From: a virus
Reading direction: 5' to 3' (one strand)
DNA: 31,519 bases
Virus record (IMG/VR): IMGVR_UViG_3300027710_000090
Location: 1-31,519 of that record
Shown piece by piece: positions 24,701-31,519 of the stretch. Numbering within the stretch: the first letter of the stretch is position 1; every line of letters starts with the position of its first letter. A program made the position numbers and the translations under genes. A model generated the notes under the pieces. The model made no database searches, was not told where the DNA came from, and was given only the letters and a program-made list of their open reading frames with translations.

Positions 24701-25860
24701 ATGAAATGGGCGCAAACAAGTCTGTTCTAGAATACCAGCTAAGAATCGCAATTAGATATGGAGACACCCTTCGTGCAGAAGCATTAAGGGCACAGATTGC
24801 AAGAACTGAATCGGATATTGCTGAGAAACAACAAGAAATTGCAGATGCTCAGCAAATAACAAACAAGAGCCTGGTTGGAAACAGTAAGTATGCAATAGAG
24901 AACAGGTCAACTATTCGTGGTCTGGTCAGTAGCTATAACGAATACTTAACATCACTTGCTGCTACTGGTATTTCCTCAGAAGCCTTAAACACAAAAGCTG
25001 CTGAGCTTGCAGATGAGTTCTTGGCTCAGGGTGAACAGATGGGCTTTGCAAGAGAAGAGCTTATTGATTACACTGACGCATTTAAAAAAGACTTTACCAC
25101 TATAATAAATAACCTACCTAAAGATATAGTACTAAAAGTAAATACTGACCCAGCCAAGCAAGCTATTATTGACTTTGTAAAAGATGCAAATGCTGAACTT
25201 GCAAGATTACTTTCAGCAACGCCAAGCTCTCCAGCTCCCGCACTACCAATAACGCCAAATCCTGGTAGATTTGGTGGAGCTGGTGGAGCTGGTGGACCAG
25301 GCTCCCCTTCAGCACCTATACAAGTAAGTGACGCTGACAGAGTACGTGCAAACATGGGTGACTCCAGGGTGTCTAACGAGGTCAGAAGACTTGCTGGGGC
25401 TACTAGCGGAACCGCTGATTCTATGGAAAGAAAAATTAACTCATTCCTTGCAACAATAACAACAGCTCAGGCAAATGCAATTTTGTCTCTTTTGACAGCT
25501 CGTGGTGGCGGTGGTGGCGGAATCGGCTATTTAAAGTTAGCCAGCGGAGGTCTAGTTCAAGGCCCAGGAAGTTCAACATCAGACTCTGTTCCAGCAAGAC
25601 TGTCAAACGGAGAATACGTTCTAAGGGCTAACGCTGTTAAGTATTACGGCACAGATTTTATGAACTCACTAAATCAAATGCAAGTTCAGATGGGTGGTTC
25701 TGGTGGCGGAATGGGTGGTATGGTATACTTATCTCCAGAAGACAGGGCCTTGCTAAGAAACGCTATTGACAGGCCAATCTCACTATACACAGAAAACGCC
25801 AAAATTGCATCTTCAGCTAATGCTGGAAACGTGCTACTGGCACAGAGAGGCGCTAGATAA
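21721..25860 (+). CDS. Tape measure protein
   Basis: At 1379 residues it is the largest protein of the window; at about 0.15 nm per residue it would set a tail length near 200 nm. Residues 1-150 are helical and Lys/Ala-rich; about 150-470 match the phage tail tape-measure core (ASVMAAAAQESAFSQIQK, then EEASMGFGKLQNL). Two hydrophobic stretches near 535-560 and 615-640 (LALAATGIGLAAVIIGEIAS) suit membrane insertion during DNA ejection. Residues about 690-910 contain an ungapped internal repeat with a 134-residue period. The C-terminus has KLASGGLVQGPGSS and ARLSNGEYVLRANAV, a frequent tape-measure ending. It follows the chaperones and precedes the distal tail genes. Confidence 0.95.
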   Translation: MDKQRYDIMIGMQAGELAAGVKSAKKDLGNLKQAFKDTLDVLNTSPERFGQKLTKELETARKKAAQLVAEVEKLQKAGKVSLAGTGAKGTQATVKQSSMLMAGVSDTQSAIRAAQPSLIDSTQAKIKQKALSELQNKSITLRYALYDVASATQQASQALMQYASASVMAAAAQESAFSQIQKTLIGDVTTEQLESLRKELLALSTTIPVSFAELTKIGMLGSQLGIQAADIAKFTEVVAKFTAITGMSAEEASMGFGKLQNLLGLNGKQFESLGSAIAKVGVESAATEQQIINTAGQFAAVAKAAGLSASEIIGLSASFASLKIAPEETRGVIVRTFSEISTAVASFSKVTETGNQRLQRFAQISGMSAKDFADGWSNKDGGASKVFEEFVRGLSDSDIPKELRAIGLDGIRTSKGLTALAGDVDSIFGSRDKIGAVGEQIKGTIEIAREAGLEGTFLDVSFGAIVEDLTSKLEMLKNSFENLLASAAGDESFMNLIGGIVDTITRFNDVLTRASENSEFFRGFVQATIVISALGAAFLGLLAIFALSGAGFAAMRTAFVSLQAMNISFSGSVLFLKTQLATLTGTTAAATTGFVGMGGGATVAAGGVGLLSKALSVFKLALAATGIGLAAVIIGEIASALIQASDASEGSVVGLDAVTDAEEKLIAETKAAKEELMAFIKQGLEPIANSVKAQDSLFNLGKALKENGAAWDEYSVSGRANITALQSTIESYVTAFGGDAQLLANNLLALREYMIQMGMGGALAFDMLDMAIAETGVVAQKAVINFASLDSGFKSVSTGAGKAQTALEKMTKAFEKAFEKLDATTDLETSFDSLGKSLEENGKAVNSFTDTGRSNLKSLRDVIFSLKDSLAGSPQSLANNLASLRQAMIRLGITSQTAFEMVDQAIKATGKSGTATSDVIQAMVDTINEAGQASKKLTTITDYVSDLASVLDDALNNRYARQDARDSISSAWDAIAESAETARRSIDEANASINEMGANKSVLEYQLRIAIRYGDTLRAEALRAQIARTESDIAEKQQEIADAQQITNKSLVGNSKYAIENRSTIRGLVSSYNEYLTSLAATGISSEALNTKAAELADEFLAQGEQMGFAREELIDYTDAFKKDFTTIINNLPKDIVLKVNTDPAKQAIIDFVKDANAELARLLSATPSSPAPALPITPNPGRFGGAGGAGGPGSPSAPIQVSDADRVRANMGDSRVSNEVRRLAGATSGTADSMERKINSFLATITTAQANAILSLLTARGGGGGGIGYLKLASGGLVQGPGSSTSDSVPARLSNGEYVLRANAVKYYGTDFMNSLNQMQVQMGGSGGGMGGMVYLSPEDRALLRNAIDRPISLYTENAKIASSANAGNVLLAQRGAR
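23800..24450 (+). repeat. Internal repeat in the tape measure, two copies 402 bp apart
   Basis: The protein segment around LFNLGKALKENGAAWDEYS...LANNLLALREYMIQMG...AIAETG (about 23800-24048) recurs as FDSLGKSLEENGKAVNSFT...LANNLASLRQAMIRLG...AIKATG (about 24202-24450). The offset is 402 bp (134 residues) at both the LGK and the terminal TG positions, so the roughly 80-residue units align without gaps. DNA identity is low enough to show an old duplication. Confidence 0.8.
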
Positions 25861-26765
25861 TGGCAGGTAAAGTCTACTTTGGCAACGACCAAAAGCAGCT
25901 ATGGATAAATGCCCCTCAATCGGGCATGAAAGCCTCGTCAGCGGGTTATATTTCAGAACAACAACTTCTTAGCGGAAGTACTTTTGTAAGGCGTTCTGAT
26001 GCCTCTCACAGGCGTTTTGAGATGTCTTGGGTGGGGTCAATAAATGCACCTAACCTAGAAGACAGCCTTCAGGTTATAAAAGATTTTTCAGATGGGCTAT
26101 ACGGAAACAGCAAGCTGTTCTGGAACGACCCATATGCTACTACTAGCAACCTTTTTTCTCCAGCCTGGGCCGCACCTTTCATGTCAATCGAAACAGACTG
26201 GGAGGCAATTTGCCCAGACGCTGCTCCTGTGACAAAAGAAGTAGTAACAACCGCTAGCATATCTGGTTTAGTGGGTGCCAACACGCAAGGCTATCCAGCT
26301 CAATCCGCAAAGTTCACTGCTGCGGGTGCGCCAACAGCGGAAAGTGAAAGGGTTACATTTTACATCCCAGCAGGTTACACGCTCTGGCTTGGTTTTCATG
26401 GTCAGCATGGTGTGACTGGAGCTGTTCGTGCTCAACCATATAAAAATGGTGCGACTGGAACACTAACTACGATTACTCCACTTGGTGTAAACTCAAGCAC
26501 TAGAGTCAACACTTCTTTTTCTAGCACAGTTGCAGACAAGGTTGAATTTTATTTAGCCAAGATAGCTACAGCTTCTTGCACCTTTCACATTAGTGGCTTA
26601 ATTGCACAGATATTGCCAACTGGGACATTTCCACAAACTGGCGAATTTCTTTCTGGTAGGGGAACTACTGGCCTGCAGTTTGCTTCATTTCCAGAAATAG
26701 AATACTACTCAGCCAACATCAATGATGGACAGATAGGTATGTCTGCAACATTTGCGGAGGCGTAA
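25860..26765 (+). CDS. Distal tail protein / first minor tail protein
   Basis: A 301-residue protein directly after the tape measure, where siphophages encode the distal tail protein that forms the ring joining the tube to the tip. Residues 1-110 (RRSDASHRRFEMSWVGSI, then IKDFSDGLYGNSKLFWNDPYATTSNLFSPAWAAP) look like the conserved N-terminal ring domain of actinophage minor tail proteins; residues about 130-260 read as a galectin-like beta sandwich (ERVTFYIPAGYTLWLGFHG). Start and stop overlap the neighbours by one base (TAATGG and TAATG). Role inferred from position and pattern. Confidence 0.75.
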   Translation: MAGKVYFGNDQKQLWINAPQSGMKASSAGYISEQQLLSGSTFVRRSDASHRRFEMSWVGSINAPNLEDSLQVIKDFSDGLYGNSKLFWNDPYATTSNLFSPAWAAPFMSIETDWEAICPDAAPVTKEVVTTASISGLVGANTQGYPAQSAKFTAAGAPTAESERVTFYIPAGYTLWLGFHGQHGVTGAVRAQPYKNGATGTLTTITPLGVNSSTRVNTSFSSTVADKVEFYLAKIATASCTFHISGLIAQILPTGTFPQTGEFLSGRGTTGLQFASFPEIEYYSANINDGQIGMSATFAEA

Positions 26766-28387
26766 TGCCAGTAAAATTAACCAACGTATCTGGTAATGGT
26801 TCTGTAAAACCAAACAGTATTATCAACTATAATTACTCGGAAGAAGTTACCTCACTTGAGCCAAGCTCTTCTGCTGGTGCAACAAGCCAAGTAACTATTA
26901 CCGCACTTTCTGCTGATGGAGAAACTGACCCGTTTGTAGACAGTAAACTATTAATCAACAATGAAATGACACTAAGTAACGACTTGCTTGGTGATGTTAA
27001 GTTTACAGTAAAGAGTGTTTCAAAAAACTTAGACACTACTTATATAACTGGTGACACGATTCAGTCAAGGCTAAACTCAGAAAGACAATCACCTCCAGTT
27101 GGAGGAGCTGGTGCTACTCTACTTACGGCAATAGAGTTTTACTGCGAGTTAGTAAATGTTACCCCAGTAATTGACACAGCCTTTAGAACCGAACTATCGG
27201 CTGTTCCAGTAAACTTTATCGGCTGGAAGGGAATTGTCTGGCAAAAGCTAAAAGAGTTATGCTCTGGAGTTAGTGCAAGCACAACGAACAATGTTGGTAT
27301 AGAAATGCTAATTGTAGAAGATGACCTTGTTTTTAGAAAAGCTAATCAACAACAAAAAGACATTAAAAGAAACTTGATATCTGAGTCAATAAACATAGAG
27401 TCTTTTGAGACTACCGAGTCTGTAAGTGTATTTAATTACAACACCTCTTTTGGAACTAATAAAGTATTTTACGAGTTATCTAACTACGATAATTCTAAAC
27501 CATTAAAGGAAAGATTTAACTCAAGCATTAGCGACTCAATGCAAGTAAATCCTGGTGAGGTTCTTAGAAAAAGGTTTACAGTAGACGTTAGTTTTACAGA
27601 CTTTAATCAACCAGTATGTGTTGAGCAAATATCTAGAACATTTCCAGACCCATACGTAAGTGGTCCTATAAGCGGCACACGTGGGGAGTATGTAATTGTT
27701 GGAGTGGATAATTTGCCAATTAAACCAGAGCAGTGGACTAGTAACGGTGGCTCTGTTATTCTAACAGACATAGATGAAAGCGGGAATGGGTTACCTGCTG
27801 GACAAATAGACTTGGTTATTACAGCACCAAAACTTACTGGTTTGCCTAGAGCAGCAGATGAAACTCAAACGGCCTTTGCTCCATACAAAATTGGAGTAGA
27901 ATCTTCTGGTGACACAGATTATCCAGCTCTTTGGCTAACTGGGACTGGTGTATTCTATGACAAAAAAGAAACTGTTTTTCTTACTGGCTCATCATCTGAA
28001 TACACCTCAGCCGCAGCAGCGCCAACGATTGATAACATATTTATAACTAACGGTTTTAACTGTAGCACACGCGGGGTGGCTGCAGCTCAAAGGAACTGCG
28101 GCCCTGTGCTGACGCTAAACCAGCAGGTGGCTCAGGGTGTTATCTTTGGAGACGTAGGCTCTATGACTCAATTTGAGCTAAACCAGTACAGAATAGAAAC
28201 AGCCAGCTTTACAGATGCCTCTACAAATCTAAAAAGTTCTCCCAATCTGTCGTTTACTGAGTGGAACGCAATTTGGTCTGGTAAAACTTTTAACAATTTT
28301 AAAAGCGTAGTTAAAGACCCAGCTTTATATCCAAATGAAGCCTTAAAGTTTAATGAGTTTACAGTAATACCAAAGATTGGAGCATAA
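26765..28387 (+). CDS. Minor tail protein, probable tail hub/tip component
   Basis: A 540-residue protein, second after the tape measure. GGAGG lies 6 nt before the ATG, which overlaps the preceding stop. N-terminal residues 1-100 form beta strands (SIINYNYSEEVTSLEPSSSAG, then a KFTVKSVSKNLDTTY strand pair) as in hub proteins; about 115-200 is helical with an FIGWKGIVWQKLKELCSGV motif, and the rest is beta-rich. In tail tips this gene usually encodes the hub that closes the tube and attaches fibres (gp27/Tal-like). No catalytic motif is visible. Function inferred by order. Confidence 0.65.
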   Translation: MPVKLTNVSGNGSVKPNSIINYNYSEEVTSLEPSSSAGATSQVTITALSADGETDPFVDSKLLINNEMTLSNDLLGDVKFTVKSVSKNLDTTYITGDTIQSRLNSERQSPPVGGAGATLLTAIEFYCELVNVTPVIDTAFRTELSAVPVNFIGWKGIVWQKLKELCSGVSASTTNNVGIEMLIVEDDLVFRKANQQQKDIKRNLISESINIESFETTESVSVFNYNTSFGTNKVFYELSNYDNSKPLKERFNSSISDSMQVNPGEVLRKRFTVDVSFTDFNQPVCVEQISRTFPDPYVSGPISGTRGEYVIVGVDNLPIKPEQWTSNGGSVILTDIDESGNGLPAGQIDLVITAPKLTGLPRAADETQTAFAPYKIGVESSGDTDYPALWLTGTGVFYDKKETVFLTGSSSEYTSAAAAPTIDNIFITNGFNCSTRGVAAAQRNCGPVLTLNQQVAQGVIFGDVGSMTQFELNQYRIETASFTDASTNLKSSPNLSFTEWNAIWSGKTFNNFKSVVKDPALYPNEALKFNEFTVIPKIGA

Positions 28388-29295
28388 TGAGTAGCGTATT
28401 CCCATACAGCAATCTGCCAATTTCATCTCAACAATGGGGTAGACAAATTCAAGAAAGACTAGAGCTTTTAGAGACCGAAGCTGCTAAACAAAAAAGAAAC
28501 ACTAACTCAGCAGACTCGCAACTACAAGCCTCTTACAATAGACTAGATGAAACCGTAACAGAAATTGAAAAACTTTCTGAAGTTGACAGTAAGTATAAAG
28601 TTAATCTTGATAATTTAACTGGTGAAATTTTAACATCTCCAAGAATTGATTTTCAAATAACTAACCCAACAGAAAGAGTAGAATACCCAGAGAGAATAGT
28701 TTCTAAAATTTACAATCAAAGCGATGGTTTTGCCAGCAAATCTGGTATTATAAATATTGATGGCTCTCTCGTTTCTTCTAGTGAATTTATTCTTAGGTAT
28801 GCAATGGTTCTAGAAAACCTACCAACATCTTTTCCTTCGGGCGGTGCGCCCATACCAGCAAGTCCAGTAATTATTAAACCTAGTTTAATTATAAGCGGTC
28901 TTAGTGGTGGCGGAACTACTGGTGCTTCGATTGATAATACTGGTCAGGTCATTAGAACAACGTCTTCTGAAAGGTATAAGCAAGACATAGAACCACTACA
29001 GGTTAATTACAATGAACTTTTATCGCTAGAGCCTAAAAGATTTAGACTTAAAAACGAAGCAAGTAATGATGAGGATGCAAGATACTATCCTGGCTTTATA
29101 GCTGAGGACTTGGCGGAAACATCTCTTACTGATTTTGTTGCTTATACCACAGATGAAGATGGTAAAAAAATACCAGATGGTGTTTACTACGCAGAGTTAT
29201 CAACGGCATTACTATCAGCAATTAAACATCAAGATGAATTAATTAAATCACTGTCAAGTAGAATCAAATCTCTTGAGGATAAGGATAAGGTATAA
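28387..29295 (+). CDS. Tail protein with C-terminal S74 intramolecular chaperone
   Basis: A 302-residue protein. Residues 1-60 are a coiled coil (RQIQERLELLETEAAKQKRN). About 60-190 is a beta segment with a Gly-rich part. Residues 190-302 match the peptidase S74 chaperone of endosialidase-type spikes: SSERYKQDIEPL holds the candidate nucleophile Ser193/194 with Lys198, then LEPKRFRLKNE, GFIAEDLAE, YYAELSTALLSAIK and a terminal LSSRIKSLED helix. This domain trimerises the spike and then cuts itself off. ATG 28387 has TTGGAG upstream and overlaps the previous stop. The stop codon lies within the next -10 box. Confidence 0.88.
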   Translation: MSSVFPYSNLPISSQQWGRQIQERLELLETEAAKQKRNTNSADSQLQASYNRLDETVTEIEKLSEVDSKYKVNLDNLTGEILTSPRIDFQITNPTERVEYPERIVSKIYNQSDGFASKSGIINIDGSLVSSSEFILRYAMVLENLPTSFPSGGAPIPASPVIIKPSLIISGLSGGGTTGASIDNTGQVIRTTSSERYKQDIEPLQVNYNELLSLEPKRFRLKNEASNDEDARYYPGFIAEDLAETSLTDFVAYTTDEDGKKIPDGVYYAELSTALLSAIKHQDELIKSLSSRIKSLEDKDKV

Positions 29296-29296
29296 T
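29291..29296 (+). promoter_or_regulatory. -10 box placing transcription start on the ATG at 29303
   Basis: AAGG-TATAAT-AG with exactly 6 nt from the box to the ATG at 29303; the TAA inside the box is the stop of the S74 gene. GGATAAGGTATAATAG closely resembles the minus-strand GGATAAGGTATACTAG at 30937-30952, suggesting a shared promoter type. A leaderless mRNA is predicted. Confidence 0.55.
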
Positions 29297-29302
29297 AGAG
29301 CT

Positions 29303-29725
29303 ATGGCACAAACATCAAGGGGAATAACCTACCCAACATCAGGTGATAACATTGCTCCACTGGAGACTCATTTTGCTTCGCTGGCTGGAACAACTAATAC
29401 TGCAATAGGCGTTGTTCAGGCTGATGTTGATTCAGTTGATGCTGACCTACAAGATTTTAAAAGTCAAGTTTCCCTTCCAGCATCTGGTTCATTTTCCTTT
29501 ACTGGACCAAGCGATACATCTACTGCTGTAAATATAACGGTACCATTTCCATCTGGATATTTTAGTGCTGCACCAGTAGTTGTTGCCTGTATCTCTGGTC
29601 CAAGCACCGCAAGTCCCCACACTGCCACAATTCACAGCGTAACATCAAGCCAGTTTCAGGCTAAAGTAGTTAGAATCAGCGGAACTACAGCGCAAAGCCT
29701 TGCTTTAAAATGGATAGCTCTATAA
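29303..29725 (+). CDS. Small tail protein with lectin-like C-terminal domain (140 aa)
   Basis: The chosen start is ATG 29303, giving MAQTSRGITYPTSGDNIAPL, a common opening of actinophage minor tail proteins; an in-frame TTG at 29273 would only add a basic stub inside the S74 gene. Residues 1-55 are a spacer with a short helix; about 56-140 form a beta domain with FPSGYFSAAPVVVACISG and a closing ALKWIAL strand, resembling the H-type lectin domain seen at the tips of phage fibres. Sugar binding is inferred. No Shine-Dalgarno sequence; the promoter suggests leaderless translation. Confidence 0.72.
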   Translation: MAQTSRGITYPTSGDNIAPLETHFASLAGTTNTAIGVVQADVDSVDADLQDFKSQVSLPASGSFSFTGPSDTSTAVNITVPFPSGYFSAAPVVVACISGPSTASPHTATIHSVTSSQFQAKVVRISGTTAQSLALKWIAL

Positions 29726-29742
29726 TAACGAAAGAAGACAAA

Positions 29743-29940
29743 ATGAAATTAAACCCAACACCAGAACAGCGCAGATGGATTTACGGAATCATCGTAGCAG
29801 TTGTACCACTACTAACTGTACTTAACATTGTTTCGGGGGATGTTGCTGGACACATTATTGCCATAGCAACAGCAATTCTAGGCTTGAGCGGTTCCGCCAT
29901 GGCATTTAGAAATGTTCCAACTGGAGACGACAAAAAGTAG
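29743..29940 (+). CDS. Holin candidate with two membrane helices (65 aa)
   Basis: ATG 29743 is preceded by AACGAAAGAAG, the purine-rich type of site also seen before the genes at 7752 and 20737; an in-frame ATG at 29710 overlaps the previous gene and is less likely. After a short MKLNPTPEQRRW head come two hydrophobic helices, WIYGIIVAVVPLLTVLNIV (about residues 12-30) and HIIAIATAILGLSGSAMAF (about 37-55), then a polar tail ending GDDKK. This is the layout of small class II-type holins of actinophages, which permeabilise the membrane so that the endolysin can reach the wall. A coiled-coil membrane protein follows. Confidence 0.75.
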   Translation: MKLNPTPEQRRWIYGIIVAVVPLLTVLNIVSGDVAGHIIAIATAILGLSGSAMAFRNVPTGDDKK

Positions 29941-29946
29941 TTTAAA

Positions 29947-30216
29947 ATGCCAGAAGATTACACAGAAGTTCTAGTTGCTATTGGGCGCATTGAGGAAGGT
30001 ATTAAGTCAGTGCGTAGTTCCATCGAGCGTCTAGAGCGCAAGTCCGATGCACAGGATGTGCAGATTACAGAGATTAAAAATGATATGCAGGACCTTGAGC
30101 TTGACGTTCAGAAGCTAGAAACTCAGCGTAGTCAGACTAAAGAAAACTTAGCTCTATTATTTGCTTTCATTGCACTTGGAGCAACTATGTTTAATCTTGT
30201 TATTTCAAATATGTAA
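29947..30216 (+). CDS. Coiled-coil membrane protein, holin-like / XhlA-like (89 aa)
   Basis: An 89-residue protein with a charged amphipathic coiled coil (about residues 8-62, with heptads such as EEGIKSVRSSIERLERK and VQKLETQRSQT) followed by a single C-terminal transmembrane helix (NLALLFAFIALGATMFNLVI, 66-85). This matches XhlA-type or DUF2746-like lysis accessory proteins that work together with a holin. It is the last plus-strand gene and is followed by a strong terminator. It starts 6 nt after the holin candidate stop, so the two form a lysis pair. Confidence 0.7.
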   Translation: MPEDYTEVLVAIGRIEEGIKSVRSSIERLERKSDAQDVQITEIKNDMQDLELDVQKLETQRSQTKENLALLFAFIALGATMFNLVISNM

Positions 30217-30228
30217 TTACAAAAATAA

Positions 30229-30262
30229 TAAAACCCCCAGCGTAATTTACTGGGGGTTTTAT
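30229..30262. terminator. Bidirectional intrinsic terminator between convergent gene sets
   Basis: ATAAAACCCCCAG (30228-30240) pairs with CTGGGGGTTTTAT (30250-30262) around a 9-nt loop. The A-tract on one side and the TTTTATTTTT on the other give U-tracts on both strands, so it stops the late mRNA from the left and the minus-strand mRNA from the right. Confidence 0.9.
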
Positions 30263-30271
30263 TTTTGCCCT

Positions 30272-30919
30272 TTACTTATCGTCTAACTTAATCCTGTTTA
30301 CCCAAGCCTGTCCTGCTGTGCCACCCCAAGCATCCCAAGCAACACGGCCTGGTGATGGGTATCCTTCTTCGCCTGAGTTAAATCCTGTTGCCTTCTTGTC
30401 TCCATTGTGTCTTGCAAGGTACGACTTCATTCTTGCAACCACATCTCTAGTAACACTTCCGCCAGCAGCTAGCTGAGAAGCTCTACGTCTGCCAGTTGAG
30501 GTAAATCCACTTCCTGCTTTACCTTCGCCAATCCACTTTAATGCTCTCTTTGCAGCAGACTGCACTCCAGCTGGCACCTTGTAAGTTTCTGCTTCGCTCA
30601 TGGTAGCTTCACGAACACTAACTAATCCTGGTGGGATAGCTGCAAATCTACAAGCGCCATCTTCTTCAATGTCTTGCTCAATTGCTGAACATTCAATATC
30701 TTCGCCCTCACCCATGTGAAATACACAGTTGCCACACTTGACACCAATCTCTAGGTTTGGATTATTCTGTGCGTTGTCATAGCCAGCATTGATTGAGCTA
30801 CCCTCAGACTGGAACTTGCCAAACTCCTCTACAACCGCTAGCATTGCGTCAACAAGGGCCTTTTCGTCACCAGAAGTCTGGTCGTATAGGTCTTGGCTAA
30901 ATTCTTGTAGTCTTTTCAT
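30272..30919 (-). CDS. Phage protein with cysteine cluster and conserved C-terminal 'YPSPGRVAWDAWGG' domain (215 aa)
   Basis: The ATG at 30919 has GGAAAGG upstream. Residues 1-40 are helical; about 58-100 hold CGNC, then ECS and ACR, four cysteines spaced like a metal or iron-sulfur site (I recall a similar CGNCxF...C...C block in phage head-region proteins). Residues about 115-210 (VPAGVQSAAKRALKWIGEGKAGSGFTSTGRRRASQLAAG, ending GEEGYPSPGRVAWDAWGG) form a conserved domain of unknown function seen in phage proteins, often next to head-maturation enzymes. Here it is on the strand opposite to the head genes, with its own promoter. No activity assigned. Confidence 0.75.
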   Translation of the reverse strand: MKRLQEFSQDLYDQTSGDEKALVDAMLAVVEEFGKFQSEGSSINAGYDNAQNNPNLEIGVKCGNCVFHMGEGEDIECSAIEQDIEEDGACRFAAIPPGLVSVREATMSEAETYKVPAGVQSAAKRALKWIGEGKAGSGFTSTGRRRASQLAAGGSVTRDVVARMKSYLARHNGDKKATGFNSGEEGYPSPGRVAWDAWGGTAGQAWVNRIKLDDK

Positions 30920-30934
30920 TTGCTACCTTTCCAA

Positions 30935-30949
30935 TATACTAGTATACCT
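30935..30949 (-). promoter_or_regulatory. Minus-strand promoter within a 12-bp palindrome
   Basis: TATACTAGTATA (30935-30946) is a perfect palindrome; on the minus strand it reads AAGG-TATACT-AG, like the plus-strand AAGG-TATAAT-AG at 29291. The predicted start is about 15 nt before the ATG at 30919, with GGAAAGG between. The palindrome may also be an operator. Confidence 0.5.
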
Positions 30950-31149
30950 TATCCATTAAACTCTATTGTTGTCTTCTTGTCATTCGAGTAAAAGCCATCC
31001 CCCCTAAAGGATATACCCCTTACCTCGTAAAGCCTGATAACTGGGAGCTTGCAGTCTGTACAATTGCCCATTCTGGACTCCTCCTGCATACCCCTAGTTT
31101 CGCTATAAACCTTCAAGCATTGCTTGCACTTATAGTTATAAATTGGCAT
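30949..31149 (-). CDS. FmdB-type zinc ribbon protein (66 aa)
   Basis: Starting at ATG 31149 gives MPIYNYKCKQC, the canonical opening of the FmdB/CxxC regulatory zinc ribbon family (usually MPxYxYxCxxC); an upstream in-frame ATG at 31170 would add seven non-conserved residues. The first pair is CKQC, the second pair CTDC, followed by IRLYEVRGISFRGDGFYSND, matching the typical end (xFxGxGFYxTD). Such ribbons occur in bacteria and many actinophages, where they probably bind nucleic acid or a protein partner; the role is not established. It overlaps the preceding minus-strand frame by 14 bases. Confidence 0.85.
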   Translation of the reverse strand: MPIYNYKCKQCLKVYSETRGMQEESRMGNCTDCKLPVIRLYEVRGISFRGDGFYSNDKKTTIEFNG

Positions 31150-31504
31150 CAGACCACAAATCCCTTTCATTCAAAGCTTGACATATAGCGCAACCTTTTT
31201 GCTTGCAAATTGAATCACAGTGGATGCAAGCAAAGCTACCTTCAACGTTCATCTCATAAACGTATTCATCACAGGAGCATATGTACTTAACGTTAATCTC
31301 TATATCCTCCTCCTCGTCATACATGGTGGAAGTCATGTATGACAAGGAGTTGCGGTTGGCTTTATAAAACGGGCCTTCAGGATATTCAACAGACTTTGAC
31401 TTTAACTTCTTTATCTCACCCTTGATAAGAAATTCACCTAGTCTATTATATAGACTTATAAGTAGTTTTCTCAATAGCTTTATCTCCTCTGAGCCACTTG
31501 CCAC
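31136..31504 (-). CDS. Cysteine-rich hypothetical protein (up to 122 aa, start uncertain)
   Basis: The frame ends at 31136 and is open through the right edge; the farthest start inside the window is GTG 31504, and ATG 31336 is the first internal ATG. The C-terminal half carries CSC, FACIHC, SICKQKGC and CAIC, at least seven cysteines that suggest two zinc sites, ending in an ERDLWSDANL tail. The N-terminal part (LLRKLLISLYNRLGEFLIKG) is a basic helix. Because another frame is also open at 31446-31519, the N-terminus should be treated as unproven. Function unknown; it precedes the FmdB gene and overlaps it. Confidence 0.55.
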   Translation of the reverse strand: MASGSEEIKLLRKLLISLYNRLGEFLIKGEIKKLKSKSVEYPEGPFYKANRNSLSYMTSTMYDEEEDIEINVKYICSCDEYVYEMNVEGSFACIHCDSICKQKGCAICQALNERDLWSDANL

Positions 31505-31519
31505 AATCGTTACACTGGA
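31446..31519 (-). CDS. C-terminal end of a zinc-finger protein, partial (runs off the right edge)
   Basis: A second minus-strand frame enters from the right edge and reads QCNDCGKWLRGDKAIEK then TTYKSI to TAA at 31448-31446. The CxxCGKW core is a typical zinc-ribbon half and reads as a genuine protein end. Being only 24 residues, it could be chance, but it overlaps the other open frame in a way compatible with two short overlapping genes. A TATAAT box on the minus strand (31450-31445) coincides with its stop, as at other gene ends of this window. Confidence 0.45.
   Translation of the reverse strand, partial: QCNDCGKWLRGDKAIEKTTYKSI

Overview
The window looks like the structural (late) region of a tailed, siphovirus-like dsDNA phage that infects an actinobacterium, probably an aquatic one. 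The grounds are: the small and large terminase, portal, protease/scaffold, decoration protein, capsid, connector, tail tube, frameshifted chaperone, tape-measure and minor tail gene order; a single-chain class II (B12-dependent) ribonucleotide reductase of the type carried by actinophages and aquatic phages; collagen-like fibres with an N-terminal domain I associate with actinophages; moderate GC; and heavy CTA leucine use. No integrase, repressor gene, tRNA gene, CRISPR array or insertion sequence is visible. The exact host is inference.

Layout. Positions 1-733 hold a minus-strand run of tiny genes (59, 49 and 47 aa, plus a partial one leaving the window) driven by a consensus-like promoter with an inverted-repeat operator at 750-804. 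From 958 onward everything to 30216 is on the plus strand. 958-7614: two small unknowns, terminase subunits, portal, protease/scaffold, decoration and major capsid, closed by a terminator. 7678-17330: an inserted accessory block with a secreted NlpC/P60 peptidase, the ribonucleotide reductase, a structured non-coding segment, several collagen-like or lectin-like fibre genes and the amidase endolysin. 17368-19308: four head-tail connector genes. 19336-30216: tail tube, terminator, chaperones joined by a -1 frameshift at TTTTTTA, tape measure, tail-tip proteins, an S74-chaperone protein, a small lectin-like protein, and two membrane proteins that look like the holin pair. A bidirectional terminator at 30229-30262 separates these from convergent minus-strand genes (30272-31519) rich in zinc-binding motifs.

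Regulation. At least thirteen TATAAT-like boxes, about nine of them of the extended TGN type, stand in the gaps of the plus-strand region. Four lie exactly 6 nt before an ATG and three 9 nt before one, which predicts leaderless or near-leaderless mRNAs.

The most unusual locus is the ribonucleotide reductase. Homology and reading frame place its start at an ATT codon at 8385 behind the strongest Shine-Dalgarno sequence in the window. That Shine-Dalgarno sequence has perfect complements just upstream (8338-8345) and twice in a structured segment just after the gene (10448-10455 and 10505-10513). The 94 nt between two of the left-end minus-strand genes can fold into a perfect three-way junction plus a hairpin, and the same 600 bp carry nine copies of GTTGCC. 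Both are unexplained.
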